Positions 1 through 13,828 of a DNA stretch of 64,000 nt are shown piece after piece. Made by a program: the position numbers and the translations under genes. The stretch is from Drosophila pseudoobscura. Taxonomy: Eukaryota > Arthropoda > Insecta > Diptera > Drosophilidae. The stretch is from assembly GCF_009870125.1 (NCBI RefSeq), contig NC_046679.1, positions 9,300,001-9,364,000 on the forward strand, in the 5' to 3' direction. Every line of letters starts with the position of its first letter. Within the stretch, counting starts at the first letter, position 1. The notes beneath the pieces are model-generated. The model saw nothing but the letters and a program-made list of their open reading frames with translations. It searched no databases and had not been told where the DNA came from.

Positions 1-1861
1 CGAGGAACCGAAAACGGGAAATTCAAGCAGGTGTGCCACCAGTGGGAGTCCCAGTCCCACGTCCTTTATTTAAAATCGTTTTATTGAAACGTACTGGATC
101 GTACTGCCATTGGATGTTGGGGCATCCGCCCGTGCAACGGAAACGATGCTGCAACGGTCAGCAGGGGATATTTATTGATGGCAGCAGGGACAGCCTTTAA
201 AGACTTGCAGCATGTATGTATGTACTGGATGTATCTGGATGCCACTCATTGCCACATTGCCACACTCTTTGGGCTTTCCAACCAACATTGTCTGCATAGC
301 TGTGGCATACACACAAATTTTCGCATAAAACCATTTCAAGAATTTGTAATTAAAGGCATTTCCCTACTCGATTTGGCCCAGGGTTCCGTAGTCCGGACGG
401 ACGGACGGACTCTTGCAGCTGCTGAGCTGCTTCCAACGGGAATTATAAGTACTTCTAGTGCGTGGCCATGACAACAAAGCTCTGGGACCCTGTACAAAAA
501 GGGAAAGCAATCAATTTAAGCCGATTGCGGAATTGGGTGCTTCTTGAATCATGGCTACATCAAAGGATTGGGAGGCACTGGGGCACTGGAATCAGTCACA
601 GACGCAGTCGGCCACCTGTTGTTCGGGCCAAGGACTCCTCTGACACAGAGCCACGCCGTAACCATGACCATACACGTAATATTTCCCATTGCGACAGGCC
701 TTGCCTCGCCCTGACTTCTGACAGGCTCATTGGGGCATGGCCATGTCGCAGTGCCACCCATTCCCTATCCCCTCTCGATCCCAATCGATTCCTTTCCTTT
801 CCGTACTCGCACTTTTATTTCGCATCGGTCAAGGGGTCGTGTGTGTGATTCAGGGTTTGGGTCACACCCGGCTGATGGCCGCTATTCAATTTTTAATCGA
901 TCTGTGCAAATAGCCAGCCAGGGCCGCCGCTTTCGTGTGGACAGCTGCTGGCCGGGGTCGCATTGGCACAGCAGCTGCAGCGCAGCGCTTTATGCCCGAA
1001 TTACGCTCGATTTATGTTTATCTCTGAATTTACGAACCTGCATATTGCCTGGACAGCACTTCCCTCTCTGCTTCAGTTCCGTTCTTCCATCCCTACCATA
1101 TATGTATGTGCCAGTCCCAATAGTTCAGTTTGAGTATTTCAGCGGTTGTTCAGTTATTCTCTGCCTGGAAATGGACGCTTTAGATTGGCATTAACCCATA
1201 ACTTTTGATTGTGTGTTGGCAGATCTAATGTTGCTGATTGTCAGGTATATTCTGATTGTACAAATTTCTGTTCGTTCGGGCTTTGGTAGTGTAATCATGG
1301 CTCTATCATTCTGTATCCTTTCCTTTCGTTCACTGGTACGATTGGCAGGGTATTCCGATGTCCTAAAGCTCTATATCCTCTCTATTCTGTTCTTTCAGAC
1401 CACACCCTTGTTGTTTGGTGCCATTTGTGGGCATTGATTTGGCTTGGCGGTTTGGTTTGGTCTAGTTTGGTTTCGCCTCGGACTCGCACTCGTACTCGTT
1501 TCATTCGATTCGATTCGTTGTTGCTTGCTGGCTTTGGTTTCTGCTCTGCCCAGAGCTTCATTTCTCTCTTTTTGCCACATTTTTATTGCATTGGCAGGCT
1601 GGCCTGGCGCTCGTTCATTTTGAGTAAAGTCCAGTTTATTGCTAAATGAAATGCGACAGTCCCCGCCGCTGGACAAGCCAAATTCAGGTTCGGTGAGAGC
1701 TTTGCCATACGCCATTTGCTGGTCCTGTGAAAATCATTGTTGATTGATTTTTTGCCTCTATCCGCTAATTGCAGTTTTGTATTTTTATTCACCTGTATTG
1801 TTTGGCCGTCTTCTGATTTATTTTTTGCCGGCCGATTGCTCGCTTTCAGGCTGCTCTTTCA
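1..1861. other. Non-coding DNA, no gene seen
   Basis: I find no reading frame with recognisable protein features on either strand. The open frames present are short, low-complexity and not supported by paired splice sites. The segment contains T-rich and GT-rich tracts and runs into a candidate core promoter at its right end. It may be upstream regulatory DNA for the candidate exon that follows; that is inference. Confidence 0.6.
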
Positions 1862-1867
1862 TATAAA
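1862..1867 (+). promoter_or_regulatory. Candidate TATA box
   Basis: A clean TATAAA sits in a CATATAAATC context. About 35 bases downstream is TTAGTA (1898-1903), a loose match to the fly initiator. The ATG at 1980 and the splice donor at 2023 follow in the order expected for a small first exon. The TATA to initiator distance is slightly long, so the start site is uncertain. Confidence 0.45.
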
Positions 1868-1899
1868 TCCCCGGCTCGAGCTTATGAAGCAATTGAATT

Positions 1900-2022
1900 A
1901 GTAACCGGAGGCAGCAGCCATTGAGCCTAGCACAAAGTTTTGCCACGAAATCAATACGCACAGCACAAACATTGAAACAATGGGCTATAGAAGAGACCCA
2001 ACCAAGGTATATTGAGTAAAAG
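1900..2022 (+). other. Candidate 5' exon of an unidentified gene
   Basis: Downstream of the TATA box the sequence runs without obvious low complexity to AAAAG|GTGAGT, a nearly perfect splice donor at 2023. An ATG at 1980 in a good context (AACAATGG) opens an 11-codon frame, MGYRRDPTKVY, that stops at 2013-2015. It could therefore be a uORF, or the start codon of a protein if a weaker donor (AAG|GTATAT) at 2007 is used in phase 0. No partner exon could be recognised. If the gene is real, its intron may be long and might contain the plus-strand genes further on. Transcription evidence is needed; the sequence alone is only suggestive. Confidence 0.35.
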
Positions 2023-2028
2023 GTGAGT

Positions 2029-5000
2029 CGGTGAGTAAATTATGCGCTTATACAAAATTCAAGTCGAAAAAACTGCCCTATGTGAATGAAAAAATGTATA
2101 TACACCAATTTTTCAAAGAGTATCCTGGCACACGAAAAAAATTAGTACATATAAACAAATTTTAAAAATTAAATTCGAATATCTTTTGAGAGCAGAAGAA
2201 GTGATCTACACTTCCTTACTTCCTGCAAGGACAGATTTGAAATCAGCTAAAGCTTCCCCAGTTTGTCATAAAACATCTAAAACATTACAATTCTATAAAA
2301 AAATAACAATTTTCATAATTTTCATGGTACATTTTTAATTTAATATATGTATATACATATGTATATATTTCTGGTTTTTAGTGATAAAATGAGATGTAAC
2401 TAATTAAAATCCTTTTAATAACAATAACCAGGATATTTTTGTTATTTTCTAATTTTTATTATACAATTTATTTCAACGCAATGGATAAATACTTTCCCCA
2501 CCCCCCGTATGATGTACCGCACCACTACTCTACCTGCACATGGATTATATAGAAGAAAAGCGCATTCGGAGCAACTTGTACGTGCTTTCGTGCGGAAGTT
2601 AAAAATGTTTGCTCGTTGTATGCCAACTCCCATCTCTTCTCTCTCCATCTCTCTCTCTTTCTCTCTCAAACAAAACCGGAAACGGGCCAAGTTGAGAGAA
2701 CTACAAACGCAGCCATAGAGCTTCAATCCCCGGGTCCCCTTCTGTGTGCAACCGTTTAAATGCCATTAATTAATTGCATTCTGGCTTGTGCATTCACTGG
2801 CAACTTTCGTATTGCGGAGACTTTCAAATTGTTTTTAATGCGTCGCCCTCACGCACTACATCCACATCCACACTGCCACCCTCACCCGTTCCACGACCCA
2901 ACTCATCCCCACTCGCGGGGTATTATAATGCCTAATTTTATGCGATTTTTATGTGGCCTTTACATGGCATCCGACCGTTTCTGAATAAAGTAACAAACTG
3001 ATGACTTTACAGATGACTCTCAGACCATGCTCCATGCGGGTCGGGTCGGGTCGCACATCGCATTCGCATAATTAAGCTGTAAAAGTAATTGACGCTTAAG
3101 TGGCGAACTTTTGAGCATAATTCACTTGGAGCCTGCTGGACCCCAAACGGGATAAGCCGATGGACAGGCGGCCAGTGAGGCCAGTGGCGACAGTCCAGAC
3201 ACACACAAGATAGACTTCGCTGTCCTTTGGGTCCCACATTTGGCACATCATTTTCGTCAATCGTAACAATAAAATCAAATATCAGTGTGTGACAAGAAGC
3301 GACGACCATTTGGACTAGACTAAGTCAGGGGAATCCGAAACAGAGCAAAAACCAGCTAAGAACATCAGGGAAAAAAGTTAGGAATGCATTTTATGGACTT
3401 TTTATGACTTAAAACTTATGTGGCGGACGAGAGAGCGGATGTCAATGGAGCTGAAGACGGGCACGGCGAAAGGACGAGACAAATAAAAATCTCCAAAAAT
3501 AGACCCAGCGAATGAAGGAGCATAACAAATACCATATAAATATGTATCTGAATCGGTATCTCTGCATTGGTATCTGTGTATCTATGCAGCATACTCCCTC
3601 AGGTTTTATGGGGTCAATTTTTGGGGTGGATGTCGGGGCAGGGACAAGCACAGAGGCAGGGGCACCTTGTTATTGTTGTCCCAGTTGTTTGAGTTTTGCC
3701 AAAACTAATAAAATTAAATTGAATTGCTTAAAAATTGCCAAAAATGAGACAAAATATCAAAAAGGGGGGCGGAACGGCGCCACAACCAAACGGTTATGAG
3801 GCGACCGCTTCCCTTTTCCTTTCTCTGCCACTTTTCCATTTCCATTTCCCACTCAGAGCCTCAGTCACAGCCAACGAGCCCCGTGGCCACGTTCGCGCAT
3901 TAAAGTGTTTTTTGGCTTGAAATTGAATATTGAGTCGTGGGTCTAATGGCGACAAAGGGGCAACGAAATCGGTGTGTGGCCTATACACCCAACCTTTATA
4001 TACCCTCGACGAAAACTTTGGGTGCTCCAGCCTCCTAATCCTACAAGGAACATTTTGTTAGTGGACCGTTAAAAGTCTTCTTTTAGTTGGAATTGACTTA
4101 GATTTCCCAAGAATTTAACTCTTTCCATGTCTGCTGCAAAATCTAAGAGGAATCTCAAATATCTTGGAATAATTCCGCAAAACGAAATTCGAGCCTACAA
4201 AGTTGGACCCTTCTCGCTGTGGAAATCAGAGCGAGTTCTCTGCTCTGCTCTGGCAAGATTTTCTTAAATTGAAATTGATATTGAGAGTTTTGGGCGGGCT
4301 GTCTGGTTGCCCTATCTCTGGTTGCCTTGCCCCACAACTTGGGTGGCGACAAATTGAATTGTGCAGATTGGCAGAGGGTACAGCGGCAGCCACGACTTCA
4401 ACGACGATGGCAATGGCGCAGCTGAAGGTTCTTGGCCCCGGCCACAATATTAATGCAATTAAAAGCGAATTGAACTCGTCGTTAGCATCCGCACCGACTC
4501 TGATATCCATGTCATCAAATTTATCGCCGGTAAACGCATCAGCGTGTTGATAATGATATTAAGAAGGAAATGCAATCAAGCGCATGGGAAGCGATTTCGT
4601 TTCGGTTTGCGATTCGATTTGATTGACAGGCCATCGCAATATTTATGTCAAATGCAAAAATCCAGCGTGAAATTGCTATAATTAGTCGACTGTGCCATAA
4701 CTACTGAACATACATACATACATCTGTGAAAGTGAAAACGTCCGGGTATACATAGTTCACACTGAATTCACCGCGTGAATTCAATTTCTAACCACAATGT
4801 AACACTTCCCAAAAAAATAAAAGACATAGAAGAGGTCAGAGAAAAATAGCATAGTACAAAGAAACACACACATAATTAATACATTAATTATTCGATTTTT
4901 TAGCGAAATGAATTCGAATTTTTTTGATTTAAACATGAATTTATTATGGCTTTTACTTTAAATATAAAATATTTTAAAATAAATAAAATATATTTATTTT

Positions 5001-5760
5001 AAAGGAAATATGTACATATATATCGAAGCTTAAATTAAATGCAAATTCAATTTTAATTTTCTTGACAAAATATAATATTTACATGATTGGCATGGCGGAG
5101 TGGTGGGAAGGGGGATCATCAGGGCATCTGCGTAAAAATAAACAATGTGAAATGGCAGCGAATTGAATTTAGCAATTTATTCCCAAAAATATTTAGTACT
5201 TCGCCATGAAATGCAAACAAAACGAAACACAATTGAAATTTGTGATAGCTTTTTTTCGTATTTTCTGTGTGGCTTTTTCGCAGGACAATCAATCAGCTTG
5301 TCAATGCGGACATCGGTCAGTCGAGCACGTCATTTATTTGCTAATATGTCAGCTGTGAAATATTTTCATTTAAATTCTAAATCAAATAACCGCAAAGTGG
5401 GGAAGGGGGAGGGAAGCCAACCAGCCAACCAGCCAACCAGGCGTGATAGGTTCTTAAAGTCCTTAAAGCGATGGAACTCTTTCGGTGACACCCGATGCGG
5501 CCACTCCATGCGTCTCTGATAGTTGCAGCAAATTAGTACAGCCTAATTGAACACAAATGGCATCCAATTTCAATAAGGCGCAGCAATCCGAGAACAGGGA
5601 CAACCATCCAGAGGCCCAGACTCTGGCAGCCTCTGGCCATGAAATCGAAACCCGAAACGAGCCACACAGAGAAGACGGACGGGGAGCTGTAGCTGTTGCG
5701 GTGGTTGCTCCAGAGATGCGGGGTCCGCTTGCAATTTATGGCACCACAATCATTCCAGAG
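2029..5760. other. Non-coding DNA with AT-rich blocks
   Basis: No supported gene. There are AT-rich blocks at about 2040-2480 and 4640-5080, a pyrimidine-rich CTCTCTC tract near 2636-2670, and ordinary unique sequence elsewhere. Open frames on both strands lack signal sequences, domains or paired splice signals. Confidence 0.6.
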
Positions 5761-5790
5761 TCGAGTCGAGTCGAGTCGAGTCTAGTCGAG
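5761..5790. repeat. Pentanucleotide microsatellite (TCGAG)n
   Basis: Six consecutive five-base units, the fifth altered to TCTAG. The array is 30 bases long. Confidence 0.9.
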
Positions 5791-6956
5791 TGGATGGGAT
5801 GGGAGGCTGACTTTGGCGCAATCGAACCGAAATGACTCTCTTTGGTGCCCTTTATGATGATAAATGGTTCGGAGGAATGGGCCTGTGATATGGATATGGA
5901 TATGTCATTTGGCATAATTGCCAGCGCCAGTTGAAAAAGTATGCAAATTCCATATTGCAGTAATTAAAGAAGAACCTCTTTCCAGCTCCCTTCTCCCCGG
6001 TTAAAACTAAAGTAGAAAGAAAATGCAAATGGAAATTTGGATCAGGCCTGCGGACAGTTGGCATAAGAACGCAAACACTCTCCGATTCAGCACACATTCA
6101 CAGTGTTGTCCCGGCAGCAATGTGGAAAAGAAAAACTCTGTGCAAAAAATGGTAAAAATTTTTGATTGCAAGTTTGTATTTTTCTTTCTTTTCTTGCCAC
6201 CCACCACACACTTCTCTTACAGCTTACCTTTTTTGCCCCTCTGGCTATATTTGGGAGATCTACCTAAGAGCCCCACCACCTCCTTCGGCTGCCAGCACGC
6301 ATTACCATTGATTAACACTCATTCAATCTTTTGCCGTGCACTCCGCTGCCAGCTCCGCCAGCGCCACAGCACCCGTAACTTTCTTGCACAGATTGAAATA
6401 CAAAGTTTTTTGCTGAGCTCTGGCTGCCACTCTGCATTCGCTTCGCCCCCCATTCGGTTTCTCTTCTCTTTTATTTTATTTTTTTTTTTCTTTTTCATTG
6501 CCCTGCCTTGCCACATATTTCTCTACTTTACTGTGCGCACTTTTCCACTGCTGGCATTGAAAGTCTTCAACATGAAAAATAGATTTGCCCCGCAGCTAAA
6601 CACAGCTAAAAAGTGCAACGAAAGAAACTTGCGATGCGATGCAACGGAATTTTCATAAATCAGCAATAATTCTTGAAATATTGGAAATGTCTTTGGCATT
6701 TTCATAAGCCATTTAAAAGGCTGACTGACCTGATAAGTGGACCGTTAAAAAACAGAGCAGAGCAGAGAACGAGAACGAGAAGCAGCCATCTCTGACAAAT
6801 GCAGACCCAGAAGTCGGGCCAAAAGTCTGGTGGGCTGTTCGCCTGGTGGGCGTGGCAGCTAATTAAAGTCAAATGTAAGCCACTGCGCAGACGTCTAAAG
6901 TTGTTTTGTTTTGTATTGTATTGTGCTGTTTTGTTTTTATTTTAGTTCATCTCGTG

Positions 6957-6987
6957 GCTCAGAGCTCAGAGCTCAGAGCTCAGAGCT
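6957..6987. repeat. Heptanucleotide tandem repeat (GCTCAGA)n
   Basis: Four full seven-base units and a partial fifth. Each unit junction contains the palindrome GAGCTC, so the array has regularly spaced SacI-type palindromes. Confidence 0.85.
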
Positions 6988-9515
6988 GGGAGTTCTGTCG
7001 GAGTCGGAGGCTCAACTTTCGAGTTCAGATCCGTGGAGTACAATTTTTAATGGGCCAAGCGTTTTAATTACTTTGCCAGCATCCAGAGAATGTGTGTACG
7101 GGTGGGTAGATGGTTCGGTGGGTGGCAGCGTTGCGCTTAAGCTAGTGGAACATAATTACTCGTCTGTAGCGCAACTCCCGGAAGTCAGAGGCAACCGCAG
7201 CCCCGGAAAGTATGCTGCACTCTGAGGCGGCAGCAGCAACAGTGGGCGCGAAATCTGCCATAAAATATTTATATATGTATATATTCTGCTAAAATATATA
7301 TGCAACTGCAAACAACAAAAGTTGGCTGCGCAAAATCAACGCGCTCGTTCTGAGTTTAAAGTTTTTTTCGAGTTTGTTTGGAATTTTGTTGCTAATTAAT
7401 TGCAAAAGTCACTGAGATTTTTATGTACCCTGTGGCGCAGCGGCTCCTCTGGGAGTATATGTGCCACATAACAAATTAAAATGTCATTTTATAAACAGAT
7501 TTGAGGGAACACAAATTATTATTTTTCTTGTTTTTCAACAAAGTTTAAAATTTGGTTAGTTTTGGCTTCGAATACAGGGTAGAGTATTTGGTTCTACTCC
7601 GATTCGTTTCATTAGTTTTTTATTTATTTTAGTTCCTCTCAGTTTTGCTTTATACTCCGTGGCGGTACTTTATGTTTTATTCCGCAAACAGGCCCAACAA
7701 TTTTTATGAGTTAACTTGGCTGGTGTTTCCCCTTTTTTTGATTAAGTGAAAAGTGGAACACGCTGCTCCACATCGAGGGCGGGGCCCAGCCCCCAGCTCC
7801 AGTGATGTTTGCACTGAGGGATTTTTCAGTACACCAGCGCAAAACCACTGTGCCACACCGTGGTACAAATAAATATAGTATCTGTATCTGTGTACTGAGC
7901 TGATGCTCCCGACCAGAGATGAGCCCTGTTTGCGCGCGATGATTGCACGGCTACGGCTCTGTGGCTGCCAGGGACCTAAGGGCTTATGAAATATGGGATA
8001 CCATTCGCATTGAGTGTCGCATTAAGCAAAAGTTAATACCAGCTCCGGTCGGAGCCAATTATACCTGCAACCGAGGCAATCGCTATAGAATCGGCATACA
8101 TTCGCAGCTAAGCAAACAGTGCCTGCCCCAGACAGATGGATGGTTGATGTGTGGAATGTAGGGGCCACTCCAACACTGCGGAAAGGCGCCCAAGTCCAGG
8201 CAATGCTTCTTGTGCACTCCACTCACGCACGCACCCACTGAGAGAAAGAGTCAGCCGCAATATAGAAACAGAGAGACGGGGATTCCGGGGAGTGTGTCCT
8301 CATGAGGCCACAACATTAAACTGCCCACAACATGCACTGGGGCCAAATGCTGTGCTGTTTTTGGGTCTGCTGCCGGTTTGCTGCCGTTTGTCGGTCGCCG
8401 CTCATAAAAGTCAAACTATTTTTCAATTTCAAATTTCACTGCTGCAGCTACAAATCTTCTTCACACAGCCCCGGACTGACTCACAGAGTGACCCACTGGC
8501 CATAAATATGCTGCGTGCCATGCCAGGCAGTTACAGCTACAGCTACCAACAACAATGACAGGATCCAGCAGTAGACCAGGGATTTTTTGGCACCCCCAAC
8601 CCCCCACCTCTGGCCCCAGGCCCCTGGCCCAATGCCCTGCAGTAGATCAGGCCAACAAGAGGCCAGCAAAAACTAGAAGAAAAGAACAACATAAAATAAA
8701 GAAAAAGTTTGCCTCGGAACGTAAATCTGTTGATACTCTTTAAGATCGATCGTTTCTCTATGAAAACAAAAGAAAAACAAAAAATACACATGCTGGAAAC
8801 AATAAAAAAATACATACAACCAAAAGTTTCGAAATGATATCGCATCAAAATAAAGTGGCAGGCTGATTATTTGTAATTTATAATGGATGAGCCCTTCCTT
8901 GCTTTGCCTAGCAAACATATAATCAAAAGCACTATGCCCTCTCCAAGAGCACACGAAAAGCGAAAAACAGAAATGCTAGCAAACAAATAGAGAAAAAAAG
9001 ACACGAGCAATCCTTTTGTGGTGTGTCGCAGGCAGGCAACACGAGCTGGGGCAAAACAGGCGGATAGTGGGGATTGCATTGCACAGCACGCATTGTGTTT
9101 TAGTTTGCCGCAGAGTCCAAAACCCAAAGCACCAGAACCCACCAGCATTATACTCCCGGAGGTTTTTGTATTTGACGCAAAAATATTCATGGCAAGCAAC
9201 CAAGACAACCAACACCGACAGCAGCGACAACTGGCAGAGGCAAGCCGGCAGCAGAGTCCGACTATTGGCCATTTGGTAGTCACACTTCCTTCACCCGAAC
9301 GAAACGCATACATTTGCCAGCACATTACTTTGGCACATATTTCGCTTCGCCTTCCACTTCTGCTTGTTCTCTAAATTTTGATCACGTTGGCCCTGACCTC
9401 ACGCCCCCGATTTGGGGCTACTTTGGTCTTTGTGCGCCTTCGGTCGCCCACTCGACGCGATGCCATCTACCGGCGTTCTATGTCTGCATTCGCTTTCCAT
9501 TGTGCCACAGTACTA

Positions 9516-9533
9516 CTCTCTCTCTCTCTCTCT
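9516..9533. repeat. CT dinucleotide microsatellite
   Basis: Nine consecutive CT units. On the other strand this is a (GA)n tract, the sequence recognised by GAGA factor in flies. Any regulatory role here is inference. Confidence 0.85.
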
Positions 9534-11309
9534 GTTCCTGACCACTCGACCGTGTTGGACAGTGTCGAAATCAGAGCAGAAATAATACATGGCATGGCGC
9601 TTTTGCGAACAGCACAACTTGAAAAATTAAAGCCCCAAACGAATTAAATCACTCATAAAAACGGTGAGGCGGGGGAAAATCGCTAAATGCAAAATTTGCA
9701 TTTACAATCTGGGCGGGCAGGGGCAGGGGCAGGGGGGCGGCGGTGCACTCCCTGAAATATTGCCAACGCTTAAATGGTCGCGATTCAGGTGATTCAGGCA
9801 GAGGCAGGTGTCCCAGTGCTTACACACGAGGGGAGCATAAATATTTACAGGATTTTTAAAATGATTCGTTGGGCGGGAAATCGACTCCCAGTGCCAGAAC
9901 CCAGTCCCAGTTTGTGGCGACGCGACGCCATCTGTTGCCGTTCACAGGACTGGGCTGCAGCATGTAAAACTGCAATTAAGTTGTACATGTCGCTCCCTAT
10001 ACCCTCTACCCTCACCCCTCTCCCCTTTATGCGCTCTCTTTGCCCTCTCTTTTATCTGTTTGCCTGACAGGGGGCGTGGCAGTCACTCGACCAAAAGCGC
10101 CATGACAAAAAACAGGCCCACACACAGTACTCTGTGTGTGACAAATGTACAGAAATTCCCATATAATAATCGGTGCACAGGCAAATAAACGGCAAGTCAT
10201 AAGAGCAAACAAAGAGCAAGTCCCCTTTCCATCTGGTAAAAAAATATGAGAAAAGAGAAGGAAAAATAATCCCCATAGGAATGAAAAATTGGAGACAAAA
10301 TGATAGAATGATAGACATATCGGCATGCCAAAATGAAAGTTCTTTGAACGAAAGGCCTAAATTGAAACAGACTGCAGATAACCAAGTCAATTAAAAAGCA
10401 ATCCGAGACTTTAGTTAGATAATGCCAGTGGGGAATTGGGGAAATGGGGCAAGGGGAGACTAGCTGTGAGAGTCGAGTGGAGAGTCAAATAAGAGACTTG
10501 CCAAATGGAAATTTGATGGCGACTCCACCAATAATTACTACACGAATCCCCAAAGGAGGCTTACAGCAAATGCAAATTGTTTCGCTTTCGGTAAGGGCTT
10601 GCGAAAGTTGTCAGTGTCACGGAAACTTACGGCTAATCATTGTAATGCCACCGCCAAACATCACACGCCTACGTCAGAGGAAAACCCCCCTCTCGAATGA
10701 CAGGAAGATGCGGATGCGGAGTAGAAGAAGAAGCCTTCAACTGTAAGTGGATGCCATGCCTCATAAATAAATGAGAAGGAGTCCTGGCGGCAGGCAGCAT
10801 GATGCGGCCGAACTTGGCCAGCTGTAAACGAGCAATAAATAGGGGCTTAAGTGTCATAAGTAGCTGACTGGCGCTTGTATCTTGTATCTTTGTGTGCGAG
10901 CAAGTATTTGTATCTTCGTTCGTGCGGCAAATCGTGAAATATTAAATGCGCCAGAGACCCTGGCTGAGACATTGTTGAAATTAAATGATACCGAGTAATG
11001 TGATTATTGGACCCGTTCCTTTCAGCCCTCATCTTTCAGCCTTCAAACTCTTCTTGCCGCTGACTCAGCCCATTGTCCTCCTCAACTCCCTGGTTCTGAT
11101 CTGTTCTGTTCTGTCAGATGGCTGCACTTCAGCTTCAACCTTTTGACTGATGTGCCTCCACTTGGGCACGCCCGATTGAGCACAGCAAAAATACGACTTT
11201 GAGTGCGTGTATGTGCTGTAATTTTATAATACTCGTACACCCTTGCAGATTTCCACTGTCATCCTATGGGCTATGAAATATTAAGCCAATGAAAAGGAAA
11301 ATCAAACAG

Positions 11310-11328
11310 CGAGCGAGCGAGCGAGCGA
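11310..11328. repeat. Tetranucleotide microsatellite (CGAG)n
   Basis: Nearly five perfect four-base units in a row, beginning in AACAGCGAGCGAG. Confidence 0.85.
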
Positions 11329-11592
11329 ACACGGGGATTGAGCTTCCTTGGGAACATGAGATGGCCCAATTATGTGCCTCGTCATGTGTATATGTATTCG
11401 GTGTATCTTACAGAATCAGCGCTCAGACTAATTAAACACGAACGAGAAGGACTCCCAGTCCCACTACCCGAGGCAAGAGCTGCAGCTTAGTCGGGGCTAC
11501 TACTCGTGGTGCCAGCAACAAGAACTCATTGGGTCATTTTGCAATTAAGCTGCAGTCGCATGTTGCTGCAGGACAGCCTGCCTGCAACCTAC

Positions 11593-11643
11593 TGTATCTG
11601 TAGCTGTATCTGTATCTGTTTCTGTGTCTGTGTCTGTGTCTAT
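11593..11643. repeat. Hexanucleotide repeat (TGTATC / TGTGTC)
   Basis: A run of six-base units alternating between TGTATC and TGTGTC with a few substitutions. A related TGTATC run lies near 11983-12004. Confidence 0.8.
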
Positions 11644-13795
11644 GGCATGGCCAGCTCAACAGATCCGAGACCGAGAGCGATACTGAACCCGATTCCGATA
11701 CCGTTCCCGCCCCTTGTCTGATGATGATGAATGAGTTAAGCGGCCGTTGCCATGTAGCTGCACGTCTAATGAGATACTTTTTCTGCCGCCTCCGACGCCG
11801 CCGCCTGCGTGGATGTGGATGTATCTTCATCTGCAAATATACCATTAGCAGACGCACACAGCTCAACTGCAAATCATGACTCGCCATCGCCATCGCCTCG
11901 CCTCGCCCCCTATCCTGCATCCTGCATCCAATCCTCTTCTTCCGACAGCTCTTCTAACTATGTAATCTATGGCATGTCAGTGTCTGTATCTGTATCTGTA
12001 TCTTTAGCTATCTCACACACACTCACTCTCGCATGAATATCCCCCGATGCGTGCCTCGGCACTAATTGCGTCTAATTGAATTGCAATTGACCGTGAGTTG
12101 GCGTATTTTTCATTCGTTTTTGCCGACACCGCCAACGACGACTCAGAGATGGAGATGGAGATACGGACAGAGCTTGAGCCAGATCCACTGCTAGGGGGGA
12201 ATGAAAGGAGGCGCCACGACAACATTGTTTGATGAAGATTTACGCAGCTGCTTTGATTTGTGTCAACAAGAGATAGAGACTGCGACAGACAGACATTCCT
12301 GCCCATACACTTACGGATTCATAGACCCCCACTCCATCACTAGGGTCCGTGTGGCGCCTCTGGGGAAAGGCAGTGCCCAACTATACAGACAATTGATTTA
12401 TAATGATTGTAAATTTATATAGACCGCGGATGCGATACGATATGCCTGGGATATGCCTGAATGACGGCTGAAGTCGCCATCACATAAACCGATGAATTAT
12501 TCAGTTTAATATAATGCTTAAACATGAAAAATGCGCTTTAAATTGGAACAGATAATGGACCATCTCTAGGACGCCCACTGACAGATTTATGCACCGTTTT
12601 TTAACTGATTAGCTTTATCTGATACAAATTGATTTTAATGACTGTGTGTTTTATCAATTTTTAAATCAATTTTCCTTTGTCATAAATATGTATGTAATTA
12701 AATTAAAATTTGTTTTAATTGTTACATTTGAGGAATAATTTTGCGTCGTTTTCATTTGACATGCGTGTAATTATATTTCATTTTCATTTGCCATTACCTT
12801 TTTTTCTCTAACTAAATAATTATTGTACGGTTGTGTGTATTCAGAATAGTTTGAAAGAGGGAATTGCCGCCACAGTCAAACGCCCTTTTTCATTGGCAAA
12901 TTAACAACCTGTATGCCAAAAGTTTTACCAGCAAAAGTTGCTGGCTGAAAGCGGAAACTTGGCAAGCACCTATCCTGTCCTCACCTGTCCCCACCGACCG
13001 GCTGGATGGTTGGCTGACAAAGTTGCCCCGCGCCACGAGATCTTATACACGACTCCTGCTTCCGACTCGAGGAAAATATGAGAAATCGAATCGGCGAAGA
13101 AAAAATGCTTGAGCGGTTTTCAATTTTATGTCACGTTGCTGGTGCTGCTGCTGCTTCTGTTGCTGCTCTTTTTTGTTGTTCGGCTTTGCAGAATTTATGT
13201 TTACAACTTGCAGGCAGGGCAGGAATAAAAATTGTATTTTTATGACGAGCACAAAGAGACCCGAACCTAGAATTCAGAACTTTGCCATGCAATAAAATAA
13301 AATATTGTTGCAACGCAAAAGTGTCACTGATATGTCAAACTAACAAAACATAAAACGGGCATAAACAAAAAGGCGAGAGCCAGAAATCCAGACCAGAGGA
13401 TACACGAGACACATGCCAAAGGGACAGCCACAGCCCCAGGGCTTATGGAATGGTAGATATAGATGGACCCTCAGATGGATACAGAACTAGCGCTGGGGAC
13501 AGGACAGGCAAATATTTAAAGTTATCTGTGGAAACTTCATGGCAAGTTCTCTCAGGCAGGGACAGAGGCAGCGGCAGCGGCAGGGGCAGGGGCAGTCGCT
13601 TCTTTTCACTTGTTTGTCTTTGCTTAATCTTTTGATAGAAATTTGTATACAAAAGTTGTGTCGCCTCTTCGTCGTGCCGTTGTTGTAGCCATTTGGTTTT
13701 GGCTAAGCAAAGTTTGCTACATTATTTTCACAAGGACACAAAACACAAACTTGGCACAAGGTGTTTTTCTTGTCATTGGAACTTAAAGGTGAGAC

Positions 13796-13828
13796 AGCGA
13801 CTGCGACTGAGACTGCGACTGCGACTGG
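13796..13828. repeat. Hexanucleotide repeat (GCGACT)n
   Basis: About five six-base units, one changed to GAGACT. The unit length would allow translation, but no gene structure surrounds it. Confidence 0.8.

Noticed and set aside
6023..6658. 211-codon plus-strand frame
   Set aside because: Composition is driven by T-rich tracts giving Phe runs; no domain, signal peptide or conserved pattern. Judged to be chance.
4060..6752. Shared 15-base word AGTGGACCGTTAAAA at two places (about 4060 and 6736)
   Set aside because: A 15-base match is expected about once or twice by chance in 64 kb, and the flanks do not align, so it is not a dispersed repeat.
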